Shown piece by piece: positions 12,701 to 27,700 of a stretch of 64,000 nucleotides of DNA. The position numbers and the translations under genes are program-made. Position 1 is the stretch's first letter. The number at the start of each line of letters is the position of its first letter. This DNA is from Oasisia sp. SBJ-2009 (Eukaryota; Annelida; Polychaeta; Sabellida; Siboglinidae): the NCBI GenBank assembly GCA_964017155.1, contig OZ024861.1, positions 23,644,713 through 23,708,712 on the forward strand, read 5' to 3'. A model generated the notes under the pieces. It was not told the origin of the DNA and ran no database searches. It saw only the letters and a list, made by a program, of their open reading frames with translations.

Positions 12701-15700
12701 TTTAGAAAAATTAAGTTGCGTTACATGGTAGTCACATGACACGTTACATGTCGTCTTCCTTCTAACACAAGATCCAGCACTGTGTAGTGTGTCCTCACTC
12801 AAACTGAACTCCAACGAATAGCAAGTCCATCAGCACAGTTACACAGTGTTTCAACAATTTAGTTGCAAATCACTGTGAGACAGAATCATGTGAGACAGAA
12901 TCATGTGAGACAGAATCATGTGAGACAGAATCATGTGAGAAGTAAGAGCAAAAACTGTATTAAAGTTGTAGTCTGAGTTGAACTACCAGCTACAATTATT
13001 TTAAAGAAAGTGTATCATTAATAATATTTATGTTACTGTTTCCTTGATTATATCGTACAAGTCAGTTTTGTATTAGATATGCAAATAATAAATTTAGTTT
13101 TGCATGACTACCATTCGCCATGTCCAGTCCAGCGGAATAATAAACACATGACATGTGGACATGATGATCTGTATTTACTGCCTTTTATATTTAAAATGCA
13201 TAAAAAGATGCATTATAAAAACCATATTTATGGAGTTGTGGAATGTGGTATACAGTCTCCAGCACATTTATTTAAAAGATGTGTTTTAAAGATGTATTGC
13301 AAAGATGTATTGTAAAGATGGATTTAAAAGATGGATTTTAAAGATGTATTGTAAAGATGGATATTAAAGATGTATTTAAAAGATGGATTTTAAAGATGCA
13401 TTGTTAAGATGGATTTTAAAGATGCATTTAATAGACAGATTTTAAAGATGCATTTTATAGATGCATTTTAAAAGGTATATTTTAAACATGTATTTAAACG
13501 ATGGATAATTTAAAAATACATCTTTAAGATGGTAGAAGAGAAATGACATCTTCATTCCAGTAGTAATATCCTCGTGATTTCAAAGGTGTGCCACCAAGGT
13601 TTAGTCGTAGACCATGAGCGTACCTGCAACAGGGTGTCTATTTGGTGGGAGGAGGCGGTGGCCACATTCTTGGATGACGGCTTCTCAACGTCTTCATCGT
13701 CAGATTTCTCTGGCTCAACTGAAAAACATCCAACAGACATCTGAACACATTGGCCATTCCACAGTCTCTACAACATGGTATGTTCACATCCAGTATAGAT
13801 GTAATGATATCTCAAATGATTTACGTATTACAAAAGATGGATTGGAAATAGCGTGTTATTGATGGTAAACATATCTCACTGAACTGTGGCAATGTGGAGA
13901 AGCCTAAATTGACCAAGGTTTGAAAATGACTGCAAGAATTCAAATTCAAACAGTTTTTAAAGGGAGGGTGCCGGCTCGTCTGTCTTGAATTAGTAGAGCA
14001 GTAATCTGTAATGGGAAGTCTACTGTCTAGAACATGGGAAAGCTAAACATCAAAGGGTATTGTGGTTAAACTCTGCTCACCTCTGCATTATTGCCAATCA
14101 ATTTTGTTTTGAAACTGGATGTTTTGTTTCCCATTTGAACGTATTGCAGACGGAATCTTCCAAATTGCGAACACTATTCCGAGCTTAATAAAGTAACTAA
14201 ACACAAGTTGGCAGGCAATAAACCTTCACATAGACATAAGAACGTAATACTGAATGAAAAAATATAACCTAGGAGCTGGCACCCTTGCTTAAAACAGACA
14301 GAATAACTACTGCATCTTAAAACCACACAACCAAGTACTCACCAATGTTAGGTGCGGGCACGATGAGCTGGTCAATGAGTTTGTCACTGATGCGTGACTG
14401 CATGGGGGGTGGGGGACACATCATGTTCTCGATGTACACATCCGCGTGCTCCATCTGGACAGTGGTCACTCCGGGCTTCTCCCCCCGACACGACCTCACC
14501 GTCATGTAGATGGCGTCACTGTCCTGCAGCAGCCCCTCCACGTACACCATGTCCAGCTCCGCGATCACCTTGCTGTTGATCACCAGGATCTCGTCCCCCA
14601 CACCCAGACCTAGAGCAAGGATTAAGTAATGACAATAAGGCAGGAATGAGTGAAGAAGGAGGATTAGATGTCATCAGCAACAAGTTCAGATGCTGGCTGC
14701 CAAATGAACTGCTGTTTGCTGACGATCTGGCAGTAGTAACAGATACAGAGGAGGAGATGCAGAGGAGGTGGCTTGGATGGCAGACTGGGATGGAGAGCAA
14801 GGGACTAAAAGTCAATATCGGGAAAACGGAAGTGATGGTCAGCAGCAGGAAAGGAACAAAAGTAAACATCAAAGACAGCCAAGGCACGAGCCTCAGGCAG
14901 TGAATAAATTCAAATATTTAGATGTCACCATCAGTGAAGAAGGGGGATCAGAGGAAGCAGTAAGAGCAAGAGTTAGTGCAGCGTGGAGTAAGTGGAGAGA
15001 CCTATCTGGAGTTATCAGTGACAAGAATATGCCAAGGAAATTAAAGATCAAGCTCTACATGACTGTCATTAGACCAGTACTTCTGTATGGAGCAGAATGT
15101 TGGACAGTTAGAAAGAAGGAGGAACAGATTCTCGAGAAAACGGAGATGAGGATGTTGAGAAGAATTAAAGGAGTAACACTGAGAGACAAAGTAAAGAGTA
15201 AAGAGTGTGGACATCAGAAAGGAGCTAGGTGTGAGTAGCATACAAGAGAAAGTCAGATAACTGAGACTACGCTGGTATGGACACATGCAGAGAATGGAAG
15301 AAAACAACGAAGTGAGGGCAGTTGTTGACATGATAGTGCCAGGAAAAAGACCAAGAGGGAGATGGGTGGATGGCGTCCGAAGGGACATGCAGAGACTGCG
15401 GATCACCCCAGAGGATGCCCAGGACAGAACATTCTGGAAATCAAAAATTTGGGCCAATGACCCAACCTAGTGGTAAAAGGCGAAGAAGAAGAAGGTAAGA
15501 ATATATAAAAAACTAGACATATTCCACTGACAATACCTACACTTTATAGCAGGCATATGAAGGAGAGACTACCCCACCAATGAAGATGTGATGAGGACAG
15601 TAGACATGGATGATCTACATGACATCATCAGATGTTGACGACAGGGACTAGCAGGACATATGCTATGCTTATTGAGAGATCAGACAGCACTCGTTGCGAT

Positions 15701-18700
15701 CCTGAAGGTGGCAGTAGAAGAGAGGAAGGAAGACTAAAACCTGGCGCAAGACGCTTAAAGAAGATCTGCAACAAAATAGAAATCAACTGGAATGATGCCA
15801 AAGAAATTGCAAAAGATTGTTCCAGATGGCGATGTCCAGACAGAAACAGGAGGAAATAGGTGACTTTTGTTGTCCTTAAATATTTATAAACCAAACAGTA
15901 GCTCAACAAAACAAACATGTTGGTCAGTTTTAAAATCAGTTAGCTAAATAAAAATGTCATGAGACATGTAAAACTTATCAACAGACAGCGAACACACCAG
16001 GGAGATAAGGTGGGCAAGTAAATTATGAAGTAAACTTTAAAAAAATTAAAATAGTTACATTTTAAAATGACAACAGTAACAAGGAACATATTCCAAGGGA
16101 TCTGAGGGGCCTGGGTGATATCAAAAGTCTAGACTACTGTGAGTGTGGCCGTGTTGCCATGACAACGTGGTGGTCACCTTTGCGCTGGGCGAGGCCTCCC
16201 TTGGTCACCTCACTGATGAAGACACACAACTCATCCTCCTGCTCCGCGTCATCCGCCAGCTCAGCCTCCGCAACAAATCCAAACTCCACGTCTCGCTCCG
16301 TCTTCAATAGCTGCACCTGGAAGATGATCTTCTGCAGGATCTCCATGCCCTCGTAGTCCTGCAACAGCGGATCATGATCCTCTCAAAGACCTGAACACAT
16401 TAGTTATGTATCGTGACACTGGCACCGTTTCACTGAGATAGCTCTTAGCGAAAACGTATCATTAAATTCTTAAATCTGTTGTTAAATTAAATGACTTTTT
16501 CAAAACGCAACTTTCGAGCACATGACTTCCACGACACACCAGTGACAATGTCCTTTGTTGAGGGTCGCAGTGTGATCAGTTCTCATGTCACTATTAAGGA
16601 TCTTAGCAACATTAGTGAAATGAGCACCAGATCTTGACTAAAAATGTAAAGATTGACAATAAAGTCATGCATTAATAGGGATTAAACACAAGAGAATAGT
16701 TTTTTTTCCAAGTATTAGTCAGCACAGTCTGTATTATTAATTTAGTTAGTCTTAGTCACGTTTACTCATTTAGTTAGTGTTATTTACGTAATAGTTATAG
16801 TAGTGTTAGTAGTATTTATTTTATGTAGTATTACTAATTTAGTTAGTGTTATTTATGTAGTAGTTATAGTAGAACAGCCTCTAGTACCGGTAGTATTTAT
16901 TTTCTGTAGTCAGTATTACGTAATGTGATCTACAGGTTATCAGTAATAACTATCATAATAGTCTAGTAGTATTCATATAGTACATACCAATACTTATTGG
17001 TCTATCGGGTCTTTGAAAAAGGCTAAATAAAAGGTTCTGGGGTCTCGATTGTACTTACATCTACTGACCTGCTCATAATATGATTTATAATATGATAAGT
17101 GTGACCAAATATGTTACATTCGTATCTTATATCCAGGACTACCTCAATGACCCCGACTTGAAACACAGGATTAGTGAGCTGTGGGTGGACCTTGTTAAAA
17201 ACCATTATCCTTAATGATTACAGCTGTCAGATACATACAGTGAAATGAACATGACAGCTTGTGATTTATTTCTTCTGCCTATGAACTTGTGTGTAGTAGC
17301 GCAGTGGCTCATGGGTAGAGCATCGGACTCTCAACTAAGAGGACCCAGGTTTGAATCCTGTGCTGCAGTGTAAAACCAGCTGTATAAATGAGTACTTGGC
17401 TATAGAGAGTGGTGAATATATGTATATGAGTAGTCTTCGCGAATTAATTGGTGCGTGGCTGAATGCTTCCCAGAGAAGCTGAGATGGTGTTTGATTGAAC
17501 AGGTCTGCCAGGGAGTAAAGTGTAAAGCGCTTTGAACAATCCTGAGGATTGACTATTGCACTTGCTTTTTTGTGTGGGAAAATGTAAAAATATGCAAAAA
17601 ATAATCAACAACATTTGCTTGACTAAACTGTGGGTAACTTGCATGTGACACTAATTTCATTGAGCCATGGTAGATAGAAACATCAGCTTTGAGATGGGCC
17701 CAAATTTCAATCCAAGTATATCACTAATGACAGAGGAGACAGACACTGGACAGAGTGACCACCCTGAGGAATGGTCAGCTGCCCTAGGGTCCAGCTCTTG
17801 CACCAGACAATGGACAGAGGAGAACAACTAATGTGTCACTAATTAGTAACTAATTACAGCTATGTCAACAACAGAGGACTGCCCAGTGCTGTTTTGTCAT
17901 TCTGATTACCAGCAAAATGTTGTACAGTGAAACCTGCATCAGTGGACACTGTCCGTAGTGACTACGTTTCTGTAGTGGACATTTCTCAACTATAGTTTGC
18001 TCTGTGCCATAGCTGACCATGACAGTAATATGTATGGTGACAATGGCTACACTACAGTCCCAGTAATATGCACTACAAAAAGTTTTACTGCATTGGTAAA
18101 TTATTCAAATTTTTTTATTACAACAAAATTTAAAGTGTGGCTTTATTTCCTGTGATTTTTTCGCAGCCAAAATTATGACTTATTTCCATTATGTTCCCCT
18201 GTGACTTTACAAGTCCACCCTCCAGTTGAACCTACCTCACTCTGCCAGTTGACCCTACCTCACTCTGCCAGTTGACCCTACCTCACTCTGCCAGTTGACC
18301 CTACCTCACTCTGCCAGTTGAACCTACCTCACTCTGCCAGTTGACCCTACCTCACTCTGCCAGTTGACCCTACCTCACTCTGCCAGTTGACCCTACCTCA
18401 CTCTGCCAGTTGACCCTACCTCACTCTGCCAGTTGACCCTACCTCACTCTGCCAGTTGACCCTACCTCACTCTGCCAGTTGACCCTACCTCACTCTGCCA
18501 GTTGAACCTACCTCACTCTGCCAGTTGAACCTACCTCACTCTGCCAGTTGAACCTACCTCACTCTGCAGGACGACAGACTTCTCTGGCACTTTGTACGTG
18601 TTCCCGTCGAGTCGCAGTCGAATGAAGTGGTCGTTGGGGACCAGCATGCACTTGTTGCACGTGTACTCGAGCACTTCCTGTGTCGTCATCTTGTCTGACA

Positions 18701-21700
18701 CACACACCACCACCATCTGGCCACCAGGTAGCAGCACGTGTACCAGGGCGTCTCGACTACTGAGGCGCTCCAGGGGGGCGTGTGAGGTGCGGTTGAGGTC
18801 ATTCAGTTCCCCCAGTGAACGGTCGCTCGTGTCCGTCGTCTTGAACATTCGACTGCACAGAGGAAAGTACAGCTAGACTGACTGTATCTACATGTCTAGT
18901 TAAACTAACTGTGGTATCGAAGCTATGGTTTTACAGTTAAACTAACCATAATAAGTAATAATAAAACTTTATTTTGACACCTTCAAATCCGAGATAGCTG
19001 TCCCTGTCATGGGTGTGTATATACATACCCTCCCCAGATAAACCCCCTACCCTACCTGGATACACCCCCTACCCTACCCGGATACACCCCTTACTCTACC
19101 CGGATACACCCCCTACCCTCTCCAAATACACCCCCTACTTCCCCAGATACATCCCCTACCCTCCCCAGATACAACCCCTACCTTCCCCAGATACACCCCC
19201 TACCCACCCTAGATACACCCCCTACCCACCCTAGATACACCCCCTACCCACCCTAGATACACCCCCTTCCCACCCTAGATACACCCCCTACCATCCCCAG
19301 ATACCCCCACCCTCCTCAGATACAACCCCTACCCTACCCAGATACACCCCCTACCCTCCCCAGATACACCCCCTACCCACCCTAGATACACCCCCTACCA
19401 TCCCCAGATACACCCCCTACCAACTCTAGATACCCCCCCTACCATCCCCAGATACACCCCTACCCACCCTAGATACACCCCCTACCATCCCCAGATACAC
19501 CCCCTACCAACTCTAGATACACCCCCTACCATACCCAGATACACCGCCTACCAACTCTAGATACACCCCCTACCATACCCAGATACACCGCCTACCAACT
19601 CTAGATACACCCCCTACCATCCCCAGATACACCCCCTACCAACTCTAGATACCCCCCCTACCATACCCAGATACACCCCCTACCAACTCTAGATACACCC
19701 CCTACCATACCCAGATACACCCCCTATCCCCTATTAAATCTCACTTCTCTTTCCATATATCATCCCCAAAATTAAAATGACAAAATATTCAATCAGACGA
19801 TGATGGTCATGAAATGTACGACGAGGAAGAAGCTAATCATTATCACATCAACTGAACTGTGATTTCCGTACCTTGTGTGAACGGGGCAGGGCTTGGGAGA
19901 GCGAGGCTTGAGCCGGGTCAAGCTGTCGGCCTTGAACGTAGACAACAGGCCTCTCTTGGCAGTGCGACTGTACAGGTTGGCTGAAGTGACTGGTACACGA
20001 GCACACACACACGCGTGGAAGGAGGTGACTGTGAACACTCCTACGCGGCCCAGGACTGTCTTTGTGGCCTTTGACACACAGCTCAGTATTGGCTGAAAGA
20101 TAACCATGAAATGAACGTTTTTAAGGCAGTTTTCCATTGTTTTTATCGTAAAATCACAATAATTTGACTTTGTTTTAGTTAAGGGTATGAAACTATGGAA
20201 TTGTTTTGATAACTCAAACCTTTTTTATCACAATGTTCATACTATCGAAAACAAATACAAAGAAATATTATTATATTTTTTATAGTTATATGTTTAAAGA
20301 AATGGGCCAGCTCCTCTGCCCAAAATTGGCCATGCAGTAATTTGTAACGGGAAGTCTGCTGTCTAGAATGTGGGAAAGTTAAACATCAAAGGGTGTTGTG
20401 GTTAACTCTGCTCGCCTCTGTATTAATGGCAATCAATTTGTTTTGAAACTGGATGTTTCGTTTACTATTTGAACAGGTTGCATGCAGGATCTTTCAAACT
20501 GTGAACATCTTCCAAGCTCAATAAAGTAACTAAACACAAGTTGGCAGGCAGTAAATCTTCAACATGCATATTGTAACCATAAGAACGTAATATTAACTGA
20601 AAACATAAAACCTAGGAGCTGACACCGTCACTTCAATGCAACTGAGTGGGAAGGCCCTGTACCTTGGGGTTGGGCAGTTCTGTGCCCTGGAGTGAGCATG
20701 TGTAACATCGTAGTCGGAACTGTTCGATGTAGAGTTTCTCGAGGTTTTCGTCCCACTGACAGATCTGTTTGTCGATGGCGTGTTTACTCCGGGGGTCGAC
20801 CACCACAGACATCTGCATCTCAGCCATCTTCTTCATCTTTATGTCCTACAACACACCACACTGGACACATGACACATGACACATGACACATGACACGTGA
20901 CACGTGACACTTGACATATGACACATGATATTTGAAACGTGACACATGACAATTGACACATGACACATGATATTTGAAACGTGACAAATGACACTTGACA
21001 TATGACATCTGGAACATGTATCACTTGACATGTCAGTTAACTTTTGACACACGAGATAGTTGATACACCTACCACTTAACACAATGTTACTTGACAAACA
21101 TGTCTTTAGATGCATTTCGTTTGACAAAAACATCATTTGACACATGTGCATAACTTGACATGTAAGACACTTGATATGCATAATATTTAACAGGCATGCA
21201 TTGCAGACACGCATGCGCACGCACACACGCACGCACACACACACACATACACACACACATACACACACACATTATTTGACAATTGTGTGTACAACAACGA
21301 CAACATTCACTCAAGTCAGTGTTTGATTAAAGCATTCGTTTGATACAAACAGTAACACACAGATGAACATTACACTGAGCACAATACTCTCGCCGGATTA
21401 AATCCCACCCATCAGGTCAATACAATACCTTCCAGGTCAACATGACACCCACCAGGTCAACATGACACCCACCAGGTCAACATGACACCCACCAGGTCAA
21501 CAAGACACCCACCAGGTCAACACGACACCCACCAGGTCAACAAGACACCCATCAGGTCAACACAACACCCACAAAATCAACACGACACCCACCAGGTCAA
21601 CAAGACACCCACAGGTCAACACAACATCCACCAGGTCAACATGACACCCACCAGGTCAACTTGACACCCACCAGGTCAACACAACATACAACAGGTCAAC

Positions 21701-24700
21701 ATGACACCCACCAGGTCAACATGACACCCACCAGGTCAACACAACATCCACCAGGTCAACATGACACCCACCAGGTCAACATGACACCCACCAGGTCAAC
21801 AAGACACCCACCAGGTCAACATGACACCCACCAGGTCAACAAGACACCCAAAAAATCAACACAACATCCACCAGGTCAACATGACACCCACCAGGTCAAC
21901 ATGACACCCATCAGGTCAACACGACACCCACCAGGTCAACATGACACCCACCAGGTCAACATGACACCCACCAGGTCAACATGACACCCACCAGGTCAAC
22001 AAGACACCCCCCAGGTTAACACGACAACCACCAGGTCAACATGACACCCACCAGGTCAACACGACACCCATCAGGTCAACATGACACCCACCAGGTCAAC
22101 ACGACACCCATCAGGTCACCATGACACCCACCACGTCAACAAGACACCCACCAGATCAACAAGACACCCACCAGGTCAACATGACACCCACCAGGTCAAC
22201 AAGACACCCACCAGATCAACAAGACACCCACGAGGTCAACACGACACCCATCAGGTCAACATGACAACCGCCAGGTCAACAAGATACCCACCAGGTCAAC
22301 ATGACACCCACCAGGTCAACATGACACCCACCAGGTCAACACGACACCCACCAGGTCAACATGACACCAACCAGGTCAACAAGACACCCACCAGATCAAC
22401 ACGACACCCACCAGGTCAACACGACACCCACCAGGTCAACATGACACCCACCAGGTCAACATGACACCCACCAGGTCAACAAGATTCCCACGAGGTCAAC
22501 ATGACACCCACGAGGTCAACACGACACCCACCAGGTCAACATGACAACCGCCAGGTCAACAAGATACCCACCAGGTCAACATGACACCCACCAGGTCAAC
22601 ATGACACCCACCATGTCAACAAGACACCCACCAGGTCAACATGACACCCACCAGGTCACCATGACACCCACCACGTCAACAAGACACCCACCAGATCAAC
22701 ACGACACCCACCAGGTCAACATGACACCCACCAATTCAACATGAAACCAACTAGTTCAATACAACACAACTAGGTCAACACGACACCCACCAGGTCAACA
22801 CAACACCCACCAGGTCAACACGACACCCACCAGGTCAATGCTATTTTCCAGTTTCTCTATCTCGCTATGCAGCAGTTTCAGTGTGTTTTCTTTGCCGTGT
22901 TGTCTCGCAAATGATGATGCACATGCTGAATGAATGCCACAGATCCAATTCTCGAGGTCAACTTGTGACGTTGCCTACAATATGCATTTACTTTAAGAGC
23001 GTTGTTTCCATCATTCAAATTAACAGTAACATCCTTGAGTTAATGAGAAAAAAGAATACAATTTGGCTAGATATAATGTTTTTAAAAACTTGTTTTGTTA
23101 CATAATTATTTGCAGAAATATTCGACAACAAAAATATATACAGATCAACATGGTGTGTCGAATAGTGAAGGGAAAATTATTAATCATAACAATTTCTGTC
23201 AGTGAATAAAATCCTGACAAAATGGGACACGCCTGAGGGTTCTAGGCCGTGAATGCTTACACGCACCTGAAAGAGGTAAGCATCCCCAAATGCTGTACTG
23301 AGCGAGAAGATGAACTCTTTCTTTGGGTGTTCCGGCAGGGACTGGGCAATGGCCCCTTCTATCACTGAAATCAACAAAGACAGGCGGTGATATTAAGACG
23401 AATCGGGCTTAGGTCTCCTGCATTCATTTACCATACAAACTGTGTCCTATAATTATAACAGTCTAAATATAAATAAATTTGTGAAAGTAAGACATGTTGT
23501 GTCAGCTGGCTACAATGTTTTGGGAAATAAATAGAAAACTATCTGCTCTTTCATGAAAGGCATAGTTTACTACTTATATAAAATATTTTTTTAAAGATGT
23601 ATAAATCTACAGCAATGGCTTGGCACTTCTTCTATATCACCACAATGTTGGCTTGCAATGAATAATAACAATCGTTATATAGGAATTTACATAACACCCA
23701 AATCTATTTAAAGATAGGTGCCACCTCGTCAGCCCAGAATTGGCCGACAGTAATTTGTAAGAGGAAGTATGCTATCTAGAACGTGGGAAAGTTAAACATC
23801 AAAGGGTATTGCGGTTAACTCTGCTCACCTCAGCATTACTACCAATCAATTATGTTTTGAAATTGAATGTTTTGTTTACGATTTGAACAGGTTGCAGGTA
23901 GAATCTTTCAAATTGTAAATATTGTTCCGAGCTTAATACATTAACTAAACACAAACTGGCAGGCTGTAAACCTTCAGCATGTATGTTTTATTCACGAAAA
24001 CTTAATATTAAATGAAAAAATAAGACTCCCTCACTTTAAGCTCAAATGCCCTTGGGTGCTTCATACCAAAAAAATTAAATAAAACCATGACTAAAAAATT
24101 ATATAAAAAAATTGTGTAAGAGTTGAAACCGCCAACAACTAGACAATACCTCGACTCAACTGGACCTGATACTGACCGAGCATGTGACGAGGCACGCTGT
24201 CCTCTCTCACGGCCTCGTTGTCCTCGCAGGGGTAGAACAGGAGCATCGTGCCCTTCACACACACCCAGTAGTTCTTCCAGCTCCGCTTGGACGCCAGCTC
24301 TATCTTCTTCTTGTGATGCACCAGCCAGTTCTTCACCGACAGCCATCTGAAGACATCAGGGGGCAGGGGGTCAGGGGGCATGTCACTGTGACACTTGGTC
24401 AGGATGGAGGGGGATAGTAATGTTGCATTTTAAAACATTTACAGTTTTTCTGGCATCTTCTAGAGAGATACGATTCACCACTGATTTATTTAAGGTTGGA
24501 GAAACACCCTAAAGAAATATCATATATCAAAAACACGGAAGTAAGTAACTCTAAATAACTATACATGTTATATTACTAAAATACTTTTTCAAATGGTATC
24601 GCAGAGGCTAATGACACAAGGAAGCAAAGTTACTTAGAAAAAGGCAACTGGACCTGGTGATGCACTTAACTCGATCCTAGGTTGGCAAATTAAAATTTAA

Positions 24701-27700
24701 TAATTTTTTATTAAAATAAAAATACCTACCCAGCCTTCCTGACCGCGGCACTCTTACTGGCCAGGGACATCTGTGACTGGGATGGCATGGTACGGAGACT
24801 GCCGTCACTCGTACCTGTGTCGCTGCTACTTTCACTTTCACTATCAGAAACCTACAATGACAACTTCGACTTTGTTAAAGCCATCACTAAAATCACAGCA
24901 CTACTGAATGGTAATGAATAATTAGAATCTCATTTCCATGGATTCCTATGCTGCAATGTTAAGTTGTTAGTTCCTACACCAACTGTCACCACTGCATACA
25001 GTGTGTCACTTGTAACAATATAACAATTAAAATAAAATATATGTGCATGTCCAACCCTTCCCTGTTCTGGTCAACCACCCATTTAACCAGCATATCGCAA
25101 CGGTCACTCTCAGAGCCAACCTAGCTATCAAATATTTTCACAGTTTGTTATAATTAAATTAACACCGATATGGAAATGTTTGTCTTATGAGTTTAATGTA
25201 GCACGAAGTGGGTATGTATTGTAAAAATGTGTCAGAAATGGGAAATTCACTCACAATGAGGTGAACCCTGGCTGGTTGAGACCACGTCACACTGCTCACA
25301 TACTACACTATTTGGAGGCCTTTATTGCAGAAAAATACAAGAACTACAGGTCCAATAACATGTCTGATGAATAAAATGTTCTACAACTTTAAGTATCTGA
25401 ATATAATAATAATAATGGTTTATTTCATTCTCTGGGCAATCAATACAGATTGAAATAGGTACATAAAACATGCAAAATATATTTGTTAAAATAGATTGAA
25501 ATAATATATAATTTAAAACATTAGCATAAATGTAAAATTAATTAAAAAAAGTAGAGAATAATATATTTGAAATGCATCTATAAAGGTAATTTAAATAGGT
25601 TAAGATATTAAAACATATTTTCTGTGATTATTTGACTAAACTTATAAAAAATACTTTAATAAAATATTTTAATAAATAATTTAAAACATTAAAATAAATA
25701 GATCTAAAGAATAAATTAAGGTTTTACAATATTTTACACATTTCCATCTATATCAGCATTCACGAAAGTTTGCTAAGTGTCACTTTGAGTTCTTTTGGTT
25801 GAAAAGGCACCAGTTAATGAAGCAGTCCTTGGTCTATGGTCTATGGCCCTTCTCCCTCCTGGATGAGTCAGTGTTGGTGTTGAGCTTCTCAAGGGACAGA
25901 GATGGACTCTTGGTGAGGACCAACAGGACGCACTAGTACTGTGTAAGGACCATGGAGAGTACCTGTGAAGTACTTACATCTGATGACGTGTGTCGGGGTT
26001 CAGCCCCATCAGAAGAACACGGGTGGGCGAAGTCGAGGGGATGACCAGCCAGGCCGTGACCTCTGTAGCCCAGACCCACCCCTGGAGGAAAACAACATTG
26101 TAAGGCAGGGGTCTGGTCCAATGTACTGTCACACACACACACACTCACACACACACCCACACACACACACCCACACACACACACTCACATGCACACTCAC
26201 TCACACACACACACTCACACACACACTCACATACACACACACTCACACACACACTCACATGCACACTCACTCACACACTCACACACACACGCACACACAC
26301 ACTCACACACTCACACACCCACGCACACACACAAACGCACACACACACACACACACACACACAAACGCACACACACAACGCACACACACACCCACACACA
26401 CGCACACACACAAACGCACACCCACGCACACACACACACACACAAACGCACACACACACACACAAACGCACACACACCCACACCCATGCCCACGCACACA
26501 CACGCACACACGCACACGCACACGCACACACACTCACACGCGCATACGCATACGCACACAAACACACAAGGTGTAGGATTGGCAGCGACCAGTTTAATTA
26601 ATGAGAAATGGTTTCATAATAATAATTATTATCTATACCAACTGGTAACAGCCTTAATTGGCTCCGCTGTCTGCCCGGAATCATACATTATATAATTGAT
26701 TATTACATTTTTAGTTTAAACATACTGTTTGCATATGTGCTGTGTACGATTCAAAAAATAAATATTCATTCATTCATTCATTCACACACCCTATCACCCC
26801 GCCCCCACTCACCAGGTGGCAGTGTGGCCGCCCTGACAGCGCGGTCGGAGCGGTCGACCGTGGCAGCCTTGAACGCGTCTGTGTGACACTGGTAGGACCC
26901 CGCGCCCTGGGCACTGGGGTAACTGTCCCTGCAGTGCCTCATCACCACCCCAGGGTTAGAACTCACCCTCTCTGGCTTAACAGGCCTACCAGTCCTAGTA
27001 GCCACCCCGCCCTCACGCCCGGACGGTGGCCGTGACGAGGGGCCACCATTACTACCCCCAGCGTAGTCAAACTGTTTACACCCCTCCTTCATAGAGGGCG
27101 ATGTGTCTGGCAACACTTGCAGCATCTTCTTCAACGTGCTACTATCAAACGTCTCCGTCAACTTTGGTGTCGTTGGTTCCCCCGTTTGTTCCTTCTTTCC
27201 ATCCGTCGCCGTACACCCAGCGTTTGATCGACACACATTGTCCGAGTCAGCAAACTGTAGCTGGATCCCATCGAGTCCGTCCTGGTCAGTCGCTTGACCG
27301 GCGTAGTAGCCACGCGAGCCGTTAGTCGACAGACAGTTGCCCTGCCACCGAATTTCAGCGTAGTCCCTGCGTTGGTCACTCTGTCCACTACCGCTACTGT
27401 CATACTGGTCAGACAAGTTGTTCTGGTGGTATGTATGATAATGAGACCGCGACGTCGTCTGATGGTAAATGTTGTACGGTATCTCGCGCTCAGCGATTGG
27501 CCGATGCACGGAACTCGGATGCGGTGGCGGCCGATGTCTGACGGTCGCCTCGTTCACGTTCCCGTCGACCCCCTTGTGGTTGGCGCCGACATTAATGTTA
27601 TCGTACACCGAGACACTCGACGCCCGCTTGTCGTGACGCGTGTTCGGCTCGCCGTACAGATTGTGCATGTCTGGGGGGGCCGTCAGTCGCTGCTGCTTTC

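Noticed and set aside
15628..15918. 96-codon minus-strand frame
   Set aside because: Antisense shadow of a decayed LINE end; no domain.
21415..22840. CRISPR array
   Set aside because: The repeats are directly adjacent with no unique spacers, and the DNA is clearly metazoan. The same reasoning excludes all other arrays in the window.
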